From contig NZ_CP090959.1 in the NCBI RefSeq assembly GCF_024138675.1, positions 2,945,501 to 3,009,500 on the forward strand: 64,000 nucleotides of DNA, given 5' to 3'. The translations under genes and the position numbers were made by a program. Each line of letters opens with the position of its first letter. Positions within the stretch are counted from its first letter, which is position 1. The stretch is from Simiduia sp. 21SJ11W-1. GTDB lineage: Bacteria; Pseudomonadota; Gammaproteobacteria; Pseudomonadales; Cellvibrionaceae. The notes under the pieces are model-generated. The model ran no database searches. It had not been told where the DNA came from and saw only the letters and a list, made by a program, of their open reading frames with translations. Of the stretch, positions 19,025 to 28,973 are shown one piece after another.

Positions 19025-22000
19025 TCAGCTGCCGTAATCCATCAGCGCGTTAACCAAATTGATGGCAGGCAGTTGTTGCACCTGGTTAGCACGGGTATTG
19101 GCAAGCGCCGGGTTGCCCACCACTACCGCCAGGCACTGGGCGCGCGAAACCGCCACGTTGATGCGGTGCCTGTCGAACAAAAATTCTGCGCCACGGGGCG
19201 ACTCATTGGCATCGCTGGCGCACATACTTAACATTACCACCGGCGCTTCCTGGCCTTGAAATTTATCCACACTGCCAACGCGCGCCTGCTCGCCCAATGC
19301 CTGTTGTAATAAACGCACCTGCATGTTGTAGGGCGCAACAAAGAGGATGTCTTGCCAATCAATTTTCCGTGTGGGGGCCTCTTTTTTACCGGTATACATT
19401 GTGCGCCCAAGTAAGGTGTGGGTAAGCGCAACAATGGCCTCAACTTCTTCGCAGGCCGCCTGGGTATTGCCCATGTGATGCACCGGCACAAACGTGATGC
19501 CCGCGGGCTTATCAAGCAAGCCCCGGTAGCCCGCGGGCACGGCAATGTAGCGTGCATCGTTAGATGGGTGTGATTGCAGCTGGCCTGCATAAATGTGCCG
19601 GCTAATAAAATCGTTTACACGCGAATGCATACGATAGGTTGTGCCCAAAAACACGCCCATGTGCGGGCTGATGGTGGGCGCGTCGTGTAACAGGTAATCG
19701 AGCACACTCAAGCCAGACTCCCCCGGGTGGCTGCCCTGTGATGGCTGGCCCAACTGCATTTGATCGCCCATGAGCACCAGATTTTTTGCGCTGCGGCTCA
19801 TGCCCACAAGGTTCGCCACCGATACCTGGCCTGCCTCATCTATAAATAAATAATCCAGTTGGCCGGCCATGTCTTCACGGGCAAAGCCCCAGGCAGTGGT
19901 GCCCACTACGCAACCGTCCACAAGCGATGCCGCCAGCGCGTTGTTTTTAAGCTCAACCACTTCCAGCGCCTCAAATTCGGGCTCGGTGGCCTTGCTGCAA
20001 AAAAACTGGCCGCGAATTTCGGCCGCGCGGCAATATTTGGCAGCCCCAAGCAATAGATTATTGATGGCCTTATGGCTGTTACTGGCAATGCCCACGCGCG
20101 CACCTTGTGCCAATAGCGCGCCAATAATGCGGCTACCTGTGTAGGATTTTCCGGCACCGGGCGGCCCTTGCAGGGTGAGGTAGCTGGCATCAAGCTGTTG
20201 CACCCGCTCGATAATTTGCGCCAGCCGCGCCTCGGGCGTTGTTGCCGTAATCAAGGGCGCGCCCACAGGCAGCTCGTGGCTCAGGCGCGGTGCACTGCGG
20301 TTAAGAAAATCGGTAATGGCGCAGGCGCCCAGCTCGCCCTGTAAAAAAGCGCGTGCCTGGGCTGCAATGGCCGAGGGCACGGGCTCAGGGTTAATAAATT
20401 CATCAGGCACAAGCGTTACGCGCGCGGGCAATTCAGTATTGCTTTGCAACGCAATAATGCCTGCATCCAATTGGCTGTGGGATTTTTGAAGGTTTGCCTT
20501 TACGGGTTTGCCCGCGTCATCTTCCACCCCCAACACGTAAAATGCCGTGTGCGCGGCTTTAAAGGCCTGGGCAGGCTCAAAGCGGTATTCAAAGGTCAGG
20601 TTGCGCGCGCGCGGGCTGTGTTTAAAGGGGGCTTTTTCCGTGCGTGTGCAGCCTGCCAGGCAATCAAGATCATCGGCCAGCTCGTCTTCACTTAACCCTA
20701 GCCTGTCGAATAAACGCCAAAACAGCGGCTTGGCCTCACGCCGGTGAAACTCCAACAAGCCCGCCCAGGTTTCACACAACTGGCAGGCCAGAGGCTCACT
20801 TTCGCGCAGCTGCTCTGCACGCGTAGTCAATGCATCGCGCAATTCGGCGGTGGCAGTGAGTGTGTCGCTCTCGGGGGCGGCCACAGGTTCCGTGCGCCCA
20901 AGGTAGGGAATATTGTGTGCGCTTTGTTGTTCGCGCAGCCATTCAACCAGCTCTTGGGTGGAATCGCTGTCATCAATATTGTAGGCGCGAATGCTGTTTA
21001 ATATGGGCGAGCTCTGCCAGCTATCGCCTTCAATGCCCTGTTGATTCAAGGCGCGCCAGCGCTCATACACCACCACTGAATCGCCGCCATTACCCACATC
21101 GGTTGCGCGCGCGGGCCGGTAGAGGTGCTCTACATTTTTAATAGAGTAACGGGGCTCGCCCAGCACCAGCGCCCCCTTCACCAGCGTGTATAAATCCACA
21201 AACACGTCATTGCGCAGCAGCTGGTCTACCTGATGCTCACACACGCCGTAGCGGCCCATGAGTTTTCGGCAGGCGGCGATTTCGTAATTGGCATAGTGGT
21301 AGATGTGCATGCTTGGGTCTTGCTCCCAACGCGCGTACACCCAGGCAATAAATTCCACAAAGGCCTGCTTTTCCTGTTCGGCATTGTGGGCCCAAAAATC
21401 GCGAAACTGGCGCTGGCCCTGCTCGTCAAAGTAGCTTGCGCCCCACAGGTACTCCAGCCCGCCGGGCACCAGCGGAAAACCTTCAATATCAAAAAACACA
21501 TCCAGCCTGGATGCCGGCGGCAATAGCGCAAGGCCTGCTTTTTCGCCGGGCGCAGGTTTCAGAATTTCATACCAGGGCTGCGCCTTGCCCGCAGCTTGTT
21601 GCTGACGGCTGTGTATTTGGGCACGGGCTTGCACCTTCAGGCGCGCCAATATCGCCGGTGCCATGCCCGCAATGTAGGGCTGCTCGCAATCGGCCAACTG
21701 GCGCAAGGTGTGAATACCTGCGCCATTGAGTTTTTTAATTTGGCCCTTGGTAATGTTGGCCACCTGAAACAGATGATCGCGCGCGATCAATTGCGCCTGC
21801 GCCGCCTGCGACCACTCGCCCCAGCTGTCGGATTCCGCGGGATCTGGCATTTGGTTCGGCTCAAAATGCAGCTGCTGGGCCAGAAAGGCCTGTTTGATGG
21901 CGCGGTAGTAATAGAAGAAATCGTCTGTTCGAAATAGGTGATGTTCGCCATCACCGGTAACCACGGTCAGCTCTGCCGGGCGTACACCTTGCAACTGTGC

Positions 22001-22468
22001 CAGCATATCGGCGTAGCAACACAGTTGCACCAAATGTGCAGGCTTGGGGTTACCGGTGAGTTTGGTATCCCACACGGTGTAGTGATAATCGCCCAGGCTA
22101 CTTTGCCCGGGCACCTTAATTAAAAAGTCGGCGTAGCCTGCAAAGGGCGCGTGCGCCAAATAGCCCTGAAAAATCACATCAACACCGCGCGCCATGGCCG
22201 CCCGGGTATTAGCAAGGCGCGCGCACGCATCCTGCCCATCTATCGTTTCGGCACAGAGGCCCTGGCTTGTAAGCTCGCGCAGTATGCGCGTTTCGTGCTC
22301 GAAACCACGGCGTTGCAACACATCCATCAGTGCCTCTGGGGCGTCGCGTTCGGGCGCCTCGTCCGGGCACTGCAAGGCCTGCCTGTTCATCCAGCTGGCA
22401 AAGGGGCTGGCTAAATAGGTGGTGAGGTCTGACGGGGCAAACACCCATTGGCCCTGTTGCTGCTGCAT
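19025..22468 (-). CDS. TM0106-type RecB-like nuclease / RNase H-like exonuclease / SF1 helicase
   Basis: 1147 residues in three parts. The first 260 or so resemble the TM0106 RecB-like nuclease, with the PD-(D/E)xK core suggested by YTVWDTKL. A YprB-like RNase_H_2 exonuclease domain follows from about 320 (FFDIEGFP, then HIYHYANYE). The last 400 are a superfamily 1 helicase with Walker A GPPGAGKS near 770, Walker B LFIDEAGQ near 870, GDQMQLGQP, VDKFQGQE and INVAVSRAQ. AGGAG precedes the ATG. This is a Dna2/Upf1-like set of activities acting on nucleic acid ends. It may serve repair or phage defence. A Cys-rich gene precedes it and a WYL regulator diverges upstream. Confidence 0.8.
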   Translation of the reverse strand: MQQQQGQWVFAPSDLTTYLASPFASWMNRQALQCPDEAPERDAPEALMDVLQRRGFEHETRILRELTSQGLCAETIDGQDACARLANTRAAMARGVDVIFQGYLAHAPFAGYADFLIKVPGQSSLGDYHYTVWDTKLTGNPKPAHLVQLCCYADMLAQLQGVRPAELTVVTGDGEHHLFRTDDFFYYYRAIKQAFLAQQLHFEPNQMPDPAESDSWGEWSQAAQAQLIARDHLFQVANITKGQIKKLNGAGIHTLRQLADCEQPYIAGMAPAILARLKVQARAQIHSRQQQAAGKAQPWYEILKPAPGEKAGLALLPPASRLDVFFDIEGFPLVPGGLEYLWGASYFDEQGQRQFRDFWAHNAEQEKQAFVEFIAWVYARWEQDPSMHIYHYANYEIAACRKLMGRYGVCEHQVDQLLRNDVFVDLYTLVKGALVLGEPRYSIKNVEHLYRPARATDVGNGGDSVVVYERWRALNQQGIEGDSWQSSPILNSIRAYNIDDSDSTQELVEWLREQQSAHNIPYLGRTEPVAAPESDTLTATAELRDALTTRAEQLRESEPLACQLCETWAGLLEFHRREAKPLFWRLFDRLGLSEDELADDLDCLAGCTRTEKAPFKHSPRARNLTFEYRFEPAQAFKAAHTAFYVLGVEDDAGKPVKANLQKSHSQLDAGIIALQSNTELPARVTLVPDEFINPEPVPSAIAAQARAFLQGELGACAITDFLNRSAPRLSHELPVGAPLITATTPEARLAQIIERVQQLDASYLTLQGPPGAGKSYTGSRIIGALLAQGARVGIASNSHKAINNLLLGAAKYCRAAEIRGQFFCSKATEPEFEALEVVELKNNALAASLVDGCVVGTTAWGFAREDMAGQLDYLFIDEAGQVSVANLVGMSRSAKNLVLMGDQMQLGQPSQGSHPGESGLSVLDYLLHDAPTISPHMGVFLGTTYRMHSRVNDFISRHIYAGQLQSHPSNDARYIAVPAGYRGLLDKPAGITFVPVHHMGNTQAACEEVEAIVALTHTLLGRTMYTGKKEAPTRKIDWQDILFVAPYNMQVRLLQQALGEQARVGSVDKFQGQEAPVVMLSMCASDANESPRGAEFLFDRHRINVAVSRAQCLAVVVGNPALANTRANQVQQLPAINLVNALMDYGS

Positions 22469-22500
22469 ACGCTCTCCTGTTGGCTGGCTGCCGCGCTAGA

Positions 22501-22767
22501 TTAACACGCCCATTTGAGTGGCATGGCCGGTGTGGGATGCACCTCTGGCTCCGGGGTATTGCACCAGGCCACGCACAGGCCCGCCGCGGTCATTTCATTG
22601 AGCTCTTGCACTGTGTAGGCACGATGTACGGTTTTGCCGCAGTTGTTGCAATAGCGCACGCTGTTATCGGTGGTGCTGGTGAGGTCGTCCCACTGTTTAG
22701 TGCACTTGAATTGGCCCTGGCTGGTTTCGCAGGCAATCATGGTTTTACCGCGGACAAGATTTTTCAT
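22501..22767 (-). CDS. Small Cys-rich protein, probably zinc-binding
   Basis: 88 residues with seven Cys (13, 22, 40, 43, 65, 69, 88), including a YCNNCGK knuckle and LCVAWC. The pattern FKCTKQWDDL ... VRYCNNC ... VQELNEMTAAGLC recurs in small uncharacterised proteobacterial proteins. GGAG nine bases before the ATG supports translation. It lies 32 bases upstream of the nuclease/helicase start and is probably co-transcribed with it. Function unknown; a zinc-stabilised partner or regulator of the nuclease is only a guess. Confidence 0.7.
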   Translation of the reverse strand: MKNLVRGKTMIACETSQGQFKCTKQWDDLTSTTDNSVRYCNNCGKTVHRAYTVQELNEMTAAGLCVAWCNTPEPEVHPTPAMPLKWAC

Positions 22768-22853
22768 GGCGTAATTCTCCGAAAGTTGTGTGTGTTGTCT
22801 TATGGGCTTTGCGGCTTGCGTTTGCCACTCGTTAAGGCCATATTAGTCGCCAG

Positions 22854-22879
22854 CGGCTACATGTCTACACCGGCTACAT
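22854..22879. promoter_or_regulatory. Direct repeats in WYL divergent promoter
   Basis: CGGCTACAT occurs at 22854-22862 and 22871-22879, a spacing of 17 bases, in the 160-base region between the Cys-rich gene and the WYL gene. A following ATTCATGTCGC gives a partial inverted partner. It may be the operator of the WYL protein. Confidence 0.35.
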
Positions 22880-22927
22880 ATTCATGTCGCTTTTTCAATC
22901 ACATTCACCCACACATCAGAGGCACCC

Positions 22928-23791
22928 ATGACAGATACCTGGGCTATTCGCTGGGATTTACTGGCACGTTACCGGCTGATTGAAATTATCGCCCTGTGGG
23001 AGGGCCGGCTCACCACCAACCACCTGTGCGACACCTTTGGCATGGGCCGCCAGCAGGCCAGCAAAGACATCAACACCTACCTGAAAGACATAGGCCCGGG
23101 CAACCTAGTGCTTGATCGCTCCATCAAGGGGTATGTGCCCACCCCCACCTTTAGCCCGCAAGTGACCAAGGGCGTGGCAGACGAGTATTTGCAGCTGATG
23201 GCGCGCAATAACGACCTGAGCCTGCGCTTTGAGAACCTGCCGTTGAATGTGGCCAATACCGAGGTACTCAGCCTGCCCATTCGCAATGTGGAGCCGCGGG
23301 TAATCCGCACCCTGGTGCGCGCCGCCCGCGAGCAAAAGCGCGTAGAGGTAGATTACGTAAGCGTGCACAACCCCAACCGCGAGGGCCGCATCATCGCCCC
23401 GCATACCCTGGTGTTTACGGGCATTCGCTGGCATGTGCGCGCCTGGTGTGAAAAGAATCAGGGCTTTAGGGATTTCGTGCTGAGCCGGTTTCGCGGCGAG
23501 CCGGAATTGCTGGATATGTCGCCTAAACAGGCAGATGACGATACCGCCTGGAACACCCAGGTGCCCATAGAGATCACCCCCGACACCCGCCTAACGCCAG
23601 ATAAACAAGCCGTGGTGGCAGCCGACTACGGTATGGAAGACAACCGCCACCGCTTCACCGTGCGCGGCCCACTGGTGCACTACGCGCTGAAGCTTTTGCA
23701 GATTGATTACAAAACCATGGAACCCACGCCCGAGGCCCAGCAAATTGTATTGGCCAACCGCGAAGCACTGAAGCCCTGGCTGTTTGATTAG
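22928..23791 (+). CDS. WYL-domain transcriptional regulator (BrxR-like layout)
   Basis: 287 residues. A winged helix-turn-helix occupies about 20-60 (GRLTTNHLCDTFGMGRQQAS). The WYL ligand-sensing domain follows (IIAPHTLVFTGIRWHVRAWCE, then FRDFVLSRFRGEPEL), with a C-terminal extension near 220-285. The arrangement matches WYL regulators such as BrxR that sit beside phage-defence loci, although WYL proteins are also common elsewhere. AGAGG precedes the ATG. It is divergent from the Cys-rich protein and nuclease/helicase genes, which it probably controls. Confidence 0.82.
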   Translation: MTDTWAIRWDLLARYRLIEIIALWEGRLTTNHLCDTFGMGRQQASKDINTYLKDIGPGNLVLDRSIKGYVPTPTFSPQVTKGVADEYLQLMARNNDLSLRFENLPLNVANTEVLSLPIRNVEPRVIRTLVRAAREQKRVEVDYVSVHNPNREGRIIAPHTLVFTGIRWHVRAWCEKNQGFRDFVLSRFRGEPELLDMSPKQADDDTAWNTQVPIEITPDTRLTPDKQAVVAADYGMEDNRHRFTVRGPLVHYALKLLQIDYKTMEPTPEAQQIVLANREALKPWLFD

Positions 23792-23883
23792 CCTTAAAAC
23801 GCAACAAGCACCTACAGCACACTGAGGCCTCGGGATATACTCGCAGCCGCAAACCGGAAGCTCGACACAAAAGGACGCCACCG

Positions 23884-25080
23884 ATGAATCACCTAGCCCC
23901 CCTCCCCTTGCGCGCCTTGCTGCTGGTGGCCGCCCTACTGGCCGGCTGCGCCACCAAAAACCAATACACGCCCATTGCCCAAGCACCGGCATTTGAAGCG
24001 GGCAACCTGCCCCCCATTGCGGTATTCACGCAGCATCCAAGCAACGCATTGCGCAAGGCCTGCAGCGAATTCACGCAACAATCTTTAATGCATCACTGCC
24101 GGTTAAATACGGTGAGCGGGGAAAAAATTCAACAAGCACTATATAAAAGCGGCCAATTCAGCGCGCAAGATGAGCCCCAATACACGCCCGACTACACCCT
24201 GCAGCTAGCCACCGCCCGCTATCATGAAGAAAAGGTAGAAGACTTGGGCAACGCAGTGGTTTCAGGCTTGTCGCTCATGTTGGTGCCCCTGTTGCAAACC
24301 TTTGAATTTCACACAGAGGTTAACCTGCGGTGGCGCGGCCAATTGCTGGATACCTTTTCTGTAACCGCACCCTTTACCCAAAGTGTCAATTTGGCCAACC
24401 CGCAAACCAAGTTTTTTCAACAAACTGCCGAGGCCGTGGCCGCAGCCCTTTTGGCAGAGCTCTCCGCGCGCAACAGTTTCTCGCCGGAATTTTTGGCGGA
24501 AAAGCTGCAATCCACTCACTATGGGCGCGATTTACAGCTGCCCCAAAGCGCAGGCAATTACCTGCTTGATGAACGCCTATGGCTGCGCCACCCGTTGCAG
24601 GGCACAGTGGTAAATTTTATTCACAAAGATTTTCAGTTTGATCAATTCACCCTCAGTATCTACCCGCTGCGCCGCCTAGACTGGCACGACACAGAGGCCG
24701 CCATAGCCTACGAGGCCAACGCCCTGCAAGCAGACATACAAGCAACGGCGGCCGCGCACAATACCGAAGTAAGCTTTGATACACCGGCACATCTCACCTG
24801 GAAAATACGCAATACCAAGGTGCCTGTAATCTACCTCACCGGGAAACACACAGGGCCCGAAGGTGAGCAACTGACCTCACGCATTTACATACTGGCCCAG
24901 CAAGATAAAGCCCTGCTGGCCTCCAGTACCCTAGAAGGTGAAAACCCGCCACTGGCGGGTTTTGAACAGGCAGTGCAAGCGCTGACGGCGGAACTTCAGG
25001 TGCCGCCGGAATCGCCTTTTATGGCCGGCCTGCGCACGGAGTTACGCAAGCAACAAACCAAAGCCGCTAAACAAAATTGA
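23884..25080 (+). CDS. Predicted lipoprotein of unknown function
   Basis: 398 residues. The lipobox LLAGC places the acylated Cys at residue 22. The mature protein begins ATKNQYTPI; residue +2 is not Asp, so outer-membrane sorting is expected. An N-terminal half (about 45-200) with a hydrophobic stretch GLSLMLVPLLQ precedes a C-terminal half rich in beta-like segments. No family was recognised. It is followed after two bases by the convergent yghU stop. Confidence 0.6.
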   Translation: MNHLAPLPLRALLLVAALLAGCATKNQYTPIAQAPAFEAGNLPPIAVFTQHPSNALRKACSEFTQQSLMHHCRLNTVSGEKIQQALYKSGQFSAQDEPQYTPDYTLQLATARYHEEKVEDLGNAVVSGLSLMLVPLLQTFEFHTEVNLRWRGQLLDTFSVTAPFTQSVNLANPQTKFFQQTAEAVAAALLAELSARNSFSPEFLAEKLQSTHYGRDLQLPQSAGNYLLDERLWLRHPLQGTVVNFIHKDFQFDQFTLSIYPLRRLDWHDTEAAIAYEANALQADIQATAAAHNTEVSFDTPAHLTWKIRNTKVPVIYLTGKHTGPEGEQLTSRIYILAQQDKALLASSTLEGENPPLAGFEQAVQALTAELQVPPESPFMAGLRTELRKQQTKAAKQN

Positions 25081-25082
25081 GG

Positions 25083-25955
25083 CTAGGCGCCCGCGCGGCT
25101 CTGGGCCAATACGGCGTCAATATCGGCCGCGCTATGGCGCTCTTTGAGCTGACGGGCTTCATCGCCCCACACTTTATTTACCAGGCGCCCGCGCTGTACC
25201 GCCGGGCGCGCCTTAATGGCATCGGCCCAGCGTTTGACATGGGTGTATTCATGCACCGATAAAAACTCCCCGGCCTCATACAAACCGCCCTGCACCAGCA
25301 AACCATACCAGGGGTACACGCAGATATCGGCAATGGTGTAGTCATCACCGGCCAGAAAGTTGCGCTCACTGAGCTGCTTATCCAACACATCAAGCTGGCG
25401 CTTTACTTCCATGGCGTAGCGATCAATGGGGTATTCCAGCTTCTCGGGCGCGTAGGCATAAAAGTGGCCAAAGCCACCGCCCAAAAAGGGCGCGGCCCCC
25501 ATTTGCCAGAACAACCAGTTCAGCGTTTCAGTGCGGGCGGTAAATTCTTTAGGCAAAAACGCATCAAACTTTTCGGCCAAATACAGCAATATTGCACCCG
25601 ACTCAAACACCCGGGTGGGCGTGGCGGTGGCGTGATCTACCAGCGCTGGAATTTTTGAATTGGGGTTTGCCGCCACAAAGCCGCTGGCAAACTGCTCGCC
25701 CTCGCCTATGTGCACAAGCCAGGCATCGTACTCGGCCTCTGAAAAACCGAGCGCCAACAGCTCCTCCAGCATAATGGTTACCTTCACCCCGTTGGGTGTG
25801 GCCATGGAATACAACTGCAGCGGGTGCTTACCTACGGGCAGTGCCGCCTCGTGGGTGGCCCCGGCAATGGGCCGGTTGATATTGGCAAATTTTCCACCGC
25901 TGTCTTTATCCCAGGTCCATACCTTGGGTGGGGTGTATTTGGTTGAATCAGACAT
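25083..25955 (-). CDS. yghU: Nu-class GSH-dependent disulfide-bond oxidoreductase, YghU family
   Basis: 290 residues matching YghU: an N-terminal extension (KYTPPKVWTWDKDSGGKFANINRPIAGAT split over the first 35 residues), then the thioredoxin fold with LYSMATPNGVKVTIMLEE and NPNSKIPALVD, and the long C-terminal helical domain. E. coli YghU binds two glutathione molecules and reduces organic peroxides and disulfides. GGAG six bases before the ATG fixes the start. It complements the peroxide-defence genes elsewhere in the window. Confidence 0.9.
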   Translation of the reverse strand: MSDSTKYTPPKVWTWDKDSGGKFANINRPIAGATHEAALPVGKHPLQLYSMATPNGVKVTIMLEELLALGFSEAEYDAWLVHIGEGEQFASGFVAANPNSKIPALVDHATATPTRVFESGAILLYLAEKFDAFLPKEFTARTETLNWLFWQMGAAPFLGGGFGHFYAYAPEKLEYPIDRYAMEVKRQLDVLDKQLSERNFLAGDDYTIADICVYPWYGLLVQGGLYEAGEFLSVHEYTHVKRWADAIKARPAVQRGRLVNKVWGDEARQLKERHSAADIDAVLAQSRAGA

Positions 25956-26209
25956 ACATTACTCCAACTGGGTGGTACATAGGGGCGGGCATGCGCCCGC
26001 CGTATCATCGCCTTACAGATCAACAATGTAGCCTGTTGTTACGAAATCAACCGCAGAGCTCATCACAGCCGGTAAATGCGCTGCCACATTGTGCAAAAAA
26101 CACCCAACCCGCTCGACTTCGGCCCGCCAACTCTTTATAGTGCGCCCCCCTCGCGTTGGCCCAGGCCCGCATTCCGGCCCCGGCCACACACGCACACCCA
26201 GGTATTTTT

Positions 26210-27799
26210 GTGATCTCCACCGCTAACATCACCATGCAGTTTGGCGCAGCGCCCCTGTTTGAAAACATTTCCGCCAAATTCGGCAATGGCAACCGCTACG
26301 GCCTGATTGGCGCCAACGGCTGCGGCAAATCCACCTTCATGAAAATCCTGAGTGGCGCACTGGCCCCCAGCGCAGGCAATGTGTCTATTGAGCCCGGCTG
26401 CACGGTGGGCACCCTAAGCCAGGATCAATTCGCCTTTGAAGAACACACAGTGGTAGACACCGTCATCATGGGCGATGTAGCGCTATGGAAAATCAAGCAA
26501 GCGCGCGATGCCATCTACGCCAAAGCCGAAATGACAGAGGCAGACGGCATGGCCGTGGCCGAGCTGGAAGTGCAATTTGCCGAGCGCGACGGCTACAGCG
26601 CCGAAAGCCGTGCCGGTGAAATTCTGCTGCAGGCAGGCATAGATGAAAGCTTTCACTTCGGGCTGATGAAACAAGTAGCCCCTGGCTGGAAGCTGCGCGT
26701 GCTGCTAGCCCAGGCGCTGTTTGCCAACCCGGATATCCTGCTGTTAGACGAACCCACCAACAACCTGGACATTCACACAATCAGCTGGCTGGAAGACATG
26801 CTCAATGCGCGCTCAAGCACCATGATCATCATCTCCCACGATCGCCACTTCCTGAACGCCGTGTGCACTCACATGGCAGATATAGACTATGGCGAGCTGC
26901 GCATCTACCCCGGCAACTACGAAGCCTTTGTGGCCGCCGCCAATTTAGCGCGCGAGCAATTACTGAGCGAGAACGCGAAGAAATCCGCGGAAATAGAAGA
27001 CCTACAGGCCTTCGTAAATCGCTTTTCCGCCAACGCCTCAAAAGCCAAACAGGCCACTTCACGCGCGCGCAAGCTAGAAAAAATCAGCCTGGATGAAGTG
27101 AAAGCCACAAGCCGGGTAGCCCCATTTATTCGCCTAAAGCAGGATAAAAAATTACACCGCCAGGCACTGGTGCTGGAACAACTTGGCCACGGCTTTGAAG
27201 CCCCGCTGTTTGCCGGTGGTGAACTGATTCTGGAAGCCGGCGCCAAGCTTGCCGTCATTGGTGAAAACGGCGCGGGCAAAACCACATTGCTGCGTTGCCT
27301 GATTAACGAAATCACTGCCAATCACGGCACGGTAAAGTGGGCCGAAAACGCCACCATCGGCTACTGCCCACAAGACAGCACCGCCGACTTCAACTGCGAC
27401 CTCACATTGTTTGAATGGATGTCGCAATGGCGCACACCCAAACACGACGACCTGCAAGTGCGCGGCATGCTCGGGCGCCTGCTGTTCACCGCAGACGACG
27501 CCAACAAAAAAGTGCGCGTATGCTCCGGCGGAGAAAAAAATCGCCTACTGTTTGGCAAGCTCATGATGATGGATTTAAACGTGCTGGTAATGGATGAACC
27601 CACCAACCACCTGGACATGGAAGCCATTGAAGCACTCAACAACGCCCTCAAAGGCTTCGACGGCACGCTCATTTTCGTAAGCCACGATCGCGAGTTTGTG
27701 TCATCACTTGCAACCCGCGTGCTGGAGATAAAAGACCGGCAGCTAATCGACTTTCAAGGCACCTTTGATGAGTATGTGGCGCACAGGGCGGGGGCTTAA
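26210..27799 (+). CDS. ybiT: ABC-F ATPase YbiT
   Basis: 529 residues, near the length of E. coli YbiT, and alignable along its whole length. There are two ATP-binding cassettes with Walker [10 protein letters not shown] and GENGAGKTT, Walker [12 protein letters not shown] and [11 protein letters not shown], and signature CSGGEKNRL in the second. The first signature is degenerate (VAPGWKLRV), as in E. coli. The two-cassette linker holds [24 protein letters not shown] proteins act on the ribosome in translation. The GTG at 26210 gives [11 protein letters not shown], matching the YbiT N-terminus; only CAGG lies upstream. Confidence 0.92.
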   Translation: MISTANITMQFGAAPLFENISAKFGNGNRYGLIGANGCGKSTFMKILSGALAPSAGNVSIEPGCTVGTLSQDQFAFEEHTVVDTVIMGDVALWKIKQARDAIYAKAEMTEADGMAVAELEVQFAERDGYSAESRAGEILLQAGIDESFHFGLMKQVAPGWKLRVLLAQALFANPDILLLDEPTNNLDIHTISWLEDMLNARSSTMIIISHDRHFLNAVCTHMADIDYGELRIYPGNYEAFVAAANLAREQLLSENAKKSAEIEDLQAFVNRFSANASKAKQATSRARKLEKISLDEVKATSRVAPFIRLKQDKKLHRQALVLEQLGHGFEAPLFAGGELILEAGAKLAVIGENGAGKTTLLRCLINEITANHGTVKWAENATIGYCPQDSTADFNCDLTLFEWMSQWRTPKHDDLQVRGMLGRLLFTADDANKKVRVCSGGEKNRLLFGKLMMMDLNVLVMDEPTNHLDMEAIEALNNALKGFDGTLIFVSHDREFVSSLATRVLEIKDRQLIDFQGTFDEYVAHRAGA

Positions 27800-28070
27800 A
27801 GCGGCTTGGTGCACGGGTAGAGGCTCGAATTTTATCTAATGGTTATCGCTTTTAACCTCACCGTTGATTCCGATCCCCGCATTCACGCCAGTAAAAGCTT
27901 GATACATCTGCCCGCCACCTTTGCAATGGATTTGTTGGAGGCGGACAGAAATTGATTCAGGCGATGCTTGATAGTGCTGGGAGCCTATCTCGCCTAGGGT
28001 AATTAACTCCGACCCTTTTATCCGGACAATATGCTAGTTTATTGATCGAAGATCTGCACTGGTTTCACTG
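27800..28070. other. Left flank of the ssrA island, no gene seen
   Basis: 271 bases between ybiT and abiEii with lower GC than the ybiT coding region. No ORF with family features and no clear copy of the ssrA 3' end. GTTGGAGGCGG at about 27935-27945 recalls the tmRNA end (GGTGGAGGCGG) but is too short to call an attachment site. The island's left boundary probably lies here. Confidence 0.4.
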
Positions 28071-28973
28071 TCAACGCCACTCATTGGCCGCCGTCCAACT
28101 TTTAACAAAAGGCTGACCCGAGCGTGCTGCCTCTATGACAGGCGCAAGAAAGCTTGTTACTTGAGCGACGATATCAGAAAAATCGTTTGGTAAATGCTCC
28201 TGATTAATTCGCCGGCAAAATGCTGCCCACTGAACCTGTTTTTCTTCGATGAATGGTGCTTGGAATGCGACGATATTATCTGACAGGGCTGTGCCGCGCT
28301 GTTTAAATGTAAGCTGAATTGCTTGGGCTAATTGACTGCCATTGAAGTTAAACTGTCGCGAGAGCAGCCAAATATCATAAAAGTCCTTCATTCGGCTGTT
28401 CAGAACTCCGAGCTTGACCATCGCTTCGAACTTCTCCGCGATAGCGCTCTCACGGCTGTAGCAGAGCAATCTCGGAGCAGTGAAGTCGAGCATGGTCGGC
28501 AGATCACATTCCTCCGGACATGGGTGCACAATATCGCCGAACCCAATGTCAATCTGCATATTAATTCTGGCTGAATCAAGAGTGCCGCGAAACCTTATGC
28601 GAACACCCTGATAGTCTGCATCCTCTTTGATGCGTTCAGATTGAATTGAGTCAACGTCGAAATCCAAACCGTCGGGCTCAACCGCCAAATTAAGAATTTC
28701 AGTTATCTGCGATACGATATTGGCTTCATCATTGCTGGTTTTTCCCAGCATATCGATGTCCATCGTTGGCCTGAATTCCGGTGATTCCCAAACACGCAGC
28801 ATCAGAGCACCTTTAAGGATGAAGTGCTTTGAGTGGGTTGATTGGGACAAGCGATATAAAAATCTCTCCATGGCATAGTATTGGAGCAATTCGGCAAATG
28901 GCCGTTTATCGCTTCTTGCGCGGTTCAGTAGTTTTTGGCGTACCGAGGCTGCGATATTTTTAGTTGTGTTCAT
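28071..28973 (-). CDS. abiEii: AbiEii toxin, nucleotidyltransferase
   Basis: About 300 residues with the AbiEii/AbiGii nucleotidyltransferase fold: HFILKGALMLRVW, then the metal-binding PTMDIDMLGK (DxD), later RESAIAEKFEAMV and RMKDFYDIWLLSR. In type IV AbiE systems this protein transfers nucleotides and causes reversible growth arrest during phage infection; AbiEi is the antitoxin. The ATG at 28973 has AAGGA eight bases upstream, within the loop of a hairpin. The ATG at 28982 is too close to that sequence. Upstream abiEi is 70 bases away rather than overlapping. Confidence 0.9.
   Translation of the reverse strand: MNTTKNIAASVRQKLLNRARSDKRPFAELLQYYAMERFLYRLSQSTHSKHFILKGALMLRVWESPEFRPTMDIDMLGKTSNDEANIVSQITEILNLAVEPDGLDFDVDSIQSERIKEDADYQGVRIRFRGTLDSARINMQIDIGFGDIVHPCPEECDLPTMLDFTAPRLLCYSRESAIAEKFEAMVKLGVLNSRMKDFYDIWLLSRQFNFNGSQLAQAIQLTFKQRGTALSDNIVAFQAPFIEEKQVQWAAFCRRINQEHLPNDFSDIVAQVTSFLAPVIEAARSGQPFVKSWTAANEWR

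Noticed and set aside
27935-27945. GTTGGAGGCGG as left attachment site of the island
   Set aside because: Only about ten bases match the tmRNA end and the terminator is absent; too weak to call.
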